The notes under the pieces were generated by a model that was not told the DNA's origin, made no database searches, and saw nothing but the letters and a program-made list of their open reading frames with translations. 6,595 bases of DNA from Verrucomicrobiales bacterium (GTDB taxonomy: Bacteria; Verrucomicrobiota; Verrucomicrobiia; Verrucomicrobiales; DEV007). Within the stretch, counting starts at the first letter, position 1, and the number at the start of each line of letters is the position of its first letter. The DNA lies in the NCBI GenBank assembly GCA_013911195.1, contig JACETS010000146.1:1-6595 (forward strand), written 5' to 3'. The translations under genes and the position numbers were made by a program. This document shows, piece by piece, positions 5,735 through 6,595 of this stretch.

Positions 5735-6513
5735 AAATTTAATTTCAATCCATCATAGGCAATACGAACATTATCAGGAAGATTCGCCTCATCCCTTCCA
5801 TGCATAACCTCATGGGAAATATGAGTAAGCCATGTTTTTTTGGCTCTCAATTCTTGCGATATCTCAACGGCTTCAGAAACAGAGATATGCGTAGGATGAG
5901 GAGTATGTCTTAACCCATCAATGACAAGGCATTCAATATCTTTTAATGCATTCATTCCCTCTTCATAAATTATTTTACAGTCCGGAATATATCCAAGTAG
6001 TGGTACATCATTCTTATAAAAGGCAAAACCAATACACTCGACTTTGCCATGCTCGACGGGAATAGGGATCACTTTCAATTCAGATAAATTAAAGGCTCCT
6101 TCAATGGGTAAGGCGTCGGGTTTGAAGTAGCCTGGGTAACGATTCTCACCATTGAAAATATAAAAGAAACATTGGCTAAGTGCCTGAATGCAGCTGGGCC
6201 TAGCATAGATAGGAAGAGTATCTTCTGCTTTCGGAGTAAATCTTCTTAGATCGTCTAGACCCATAATATGATCAGCATGAGGATGAGTGATTAACACTGC
6301 GTCAACAGATTCAATTCCTTCCCTAAGGCATTGTTGTCTCAGATCAGGACCGCAATCGATAAGAAGACTTTGTTCCTTTGTTTTGATTAAAATAGAGGAT
6401 CTAAGGCGCTTATCTTTGGGATCTGTGGATTCACAGACTTCGCAATGACAACCGATGCTAGGGACTCCTACCGAAGTTCCAGTACCAAGAAAAGTTATCT
6501 CCATTTCATCCAT
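5731..6513 (-). CDS. Metallo-beta-lactamase-fold hydrolase, PhnP-like
   Basis: A 260-residue cytoplasmic protein with no signal peptide. It opens with ITFLGTGTSVGVPSIGCHCEVC (6-27); Cys22, Cys24 and Cys27 match the structural zinc site of PhnP-type phosphodiesterases, and DPKDKRLRSSILI follows. The metal site HPHADH gives His77, His79, Asp81 and His82, with His155 (PVEHG), Asp178 (YIPD) and His231 (LTHISH) as further ligands. E. coli PhnP hydrolyses phosphoribosyl cyclic phosphate in phosphonate use and has a similar length (about 250 residues), but no phn genes are visible here and stand-alone homologues are common, so the substrate is open and no gene symbol is given. The ATG at 6513 is preferred over Met4 because AGAGG sits 6 bases before it. 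Its TGA overlaps the next gene's ATG by 4 bases, so it forms an operon with the GH99-like hydrolase; any functional tie is unclear. Confidence 0.87.
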   Translation of the reverse strand: MDEMEITFLGTGTSVGVPSIGCHCEVCESTDPKDKRLRSSILIKTKEQSLLIDCGPDLRQQCLREGIESVDAVLITHPHADHIMGLDDLRRFTPKAEDTLPIYARPSCIQALSQCFFYIFNGENRYPGYFKPDALPIEGAFNLSELKVIPIPVEHGKVECIGFAFYKNDVPLLGYIPDCKIIYEEGMNALKDIECLVIDGLRHTPHPTHISVSEAVEISQELRAKKTWLTHISHEVMHGRDEANLPDNVRIAYDGLKLNL

Positions 6514-6519
6514 GTTCGG

Positions 6520-6524
6520 CCTCT
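6520..6524 (-). promoter_or_regulatory. Ribosome-binding site for the PhnP-like gene
   Basis: On the minus strand this reads AGAGG, 6 bases before the ATG at 6513. It favours that ATG over the in-frame Met codon three codons later. The remaining upstream sequence to the right edge is AT-rich; I could not pair a convincing -35 and -10 there. Confidence 0.6.
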
Positions 6525-6595
6525 AATGAGAGATTCGGTCAATTTAAAGGGGATTAAAAGGGTTAAAATCGGCTTTTCAGAGAGATATATAAATA

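Noticed and set aside
6540..6595. Near-repeats of GGGATTAAAA/GGGTTAAAA type and a TATATAAATA run near the right edge
   Set aside because: They are short, imperfect and cut by the window edge; no promoter pair or operator symmetry could be supported.

Overview
The window looks like a piece of a Verrucomicrobiota genome, probably a marine or aquatic member of the Opitutae/Puniceicoccales type. This is an inference. It rests on the TIGR03790-family secreted protein, on a protein combining a putative-Ig domain, an Ig domain, a calcium-loop stretch and a 'YSIEES..W..VPGY..YYRL' C-terminal domain of a kind common in that phylum, and on a secreted GH99-like hydrolase. The DNA is AT-rich, most clearly on the left side. 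No RNA genes, CRISPR arrays, insertion sequences or integrase-type genes were seen.

Layout. Positions 1-784 (minus) hold the 5' part of a TIGR03790-family gene that runs off the left edge. Positions 785-1040 are a divergent intergenic region. Positions 1041-4600 (plus) hold a tight four-gene operon: a DUF4266 small lipoprotein, a 388-residue Ig-like protein, a DUF3570 outer-membrane beta-barrel protein, and an ApbE-type FAD:protein FMN transferase. The gaps are 8, 0 and 9 bases. Positions 6513 down to 4601 (minus) hold a two-gene operon: a PhnP-like metallo-beta-lactamase-fold hydrolase whose stop overlaps the start of a secreted GH99-like glycoside hydrolase. The two operons converge with no spacer, and both stop codons lie in one TGATCA.

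The most interesting part is the four-gene plus-strand operon. DUF4266, DUF3570 and ApbE are recurrent neighbours in Gram-negative bacteria, but the function of the set is not established as far as I know. The Ig-like protein placed between them carries the heptapeptide DAVSGAT at residues 63-69, directly after a hydrophobic segment. This matches the Dxx(S/T)GAT acceptor motif that ApbE enzymes flavinylate in NqrB, NqrC and RnfG. My working hypothesis is that this protein is the ApbE substrate, making the operon a candidate surface or periplasmic flavin-based redox module: a flavinylated carrier, a lipoprotein with a Cys-Gly-Cys tail and an outer-membrane barrel. Two oddities complicate this. 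The ApbE protein has no signal peptide, because an in-frame stop lies just upstream of its start. It also has Gly where the usual metal-binding Asp of the C-terminal ApbE motif is expected.
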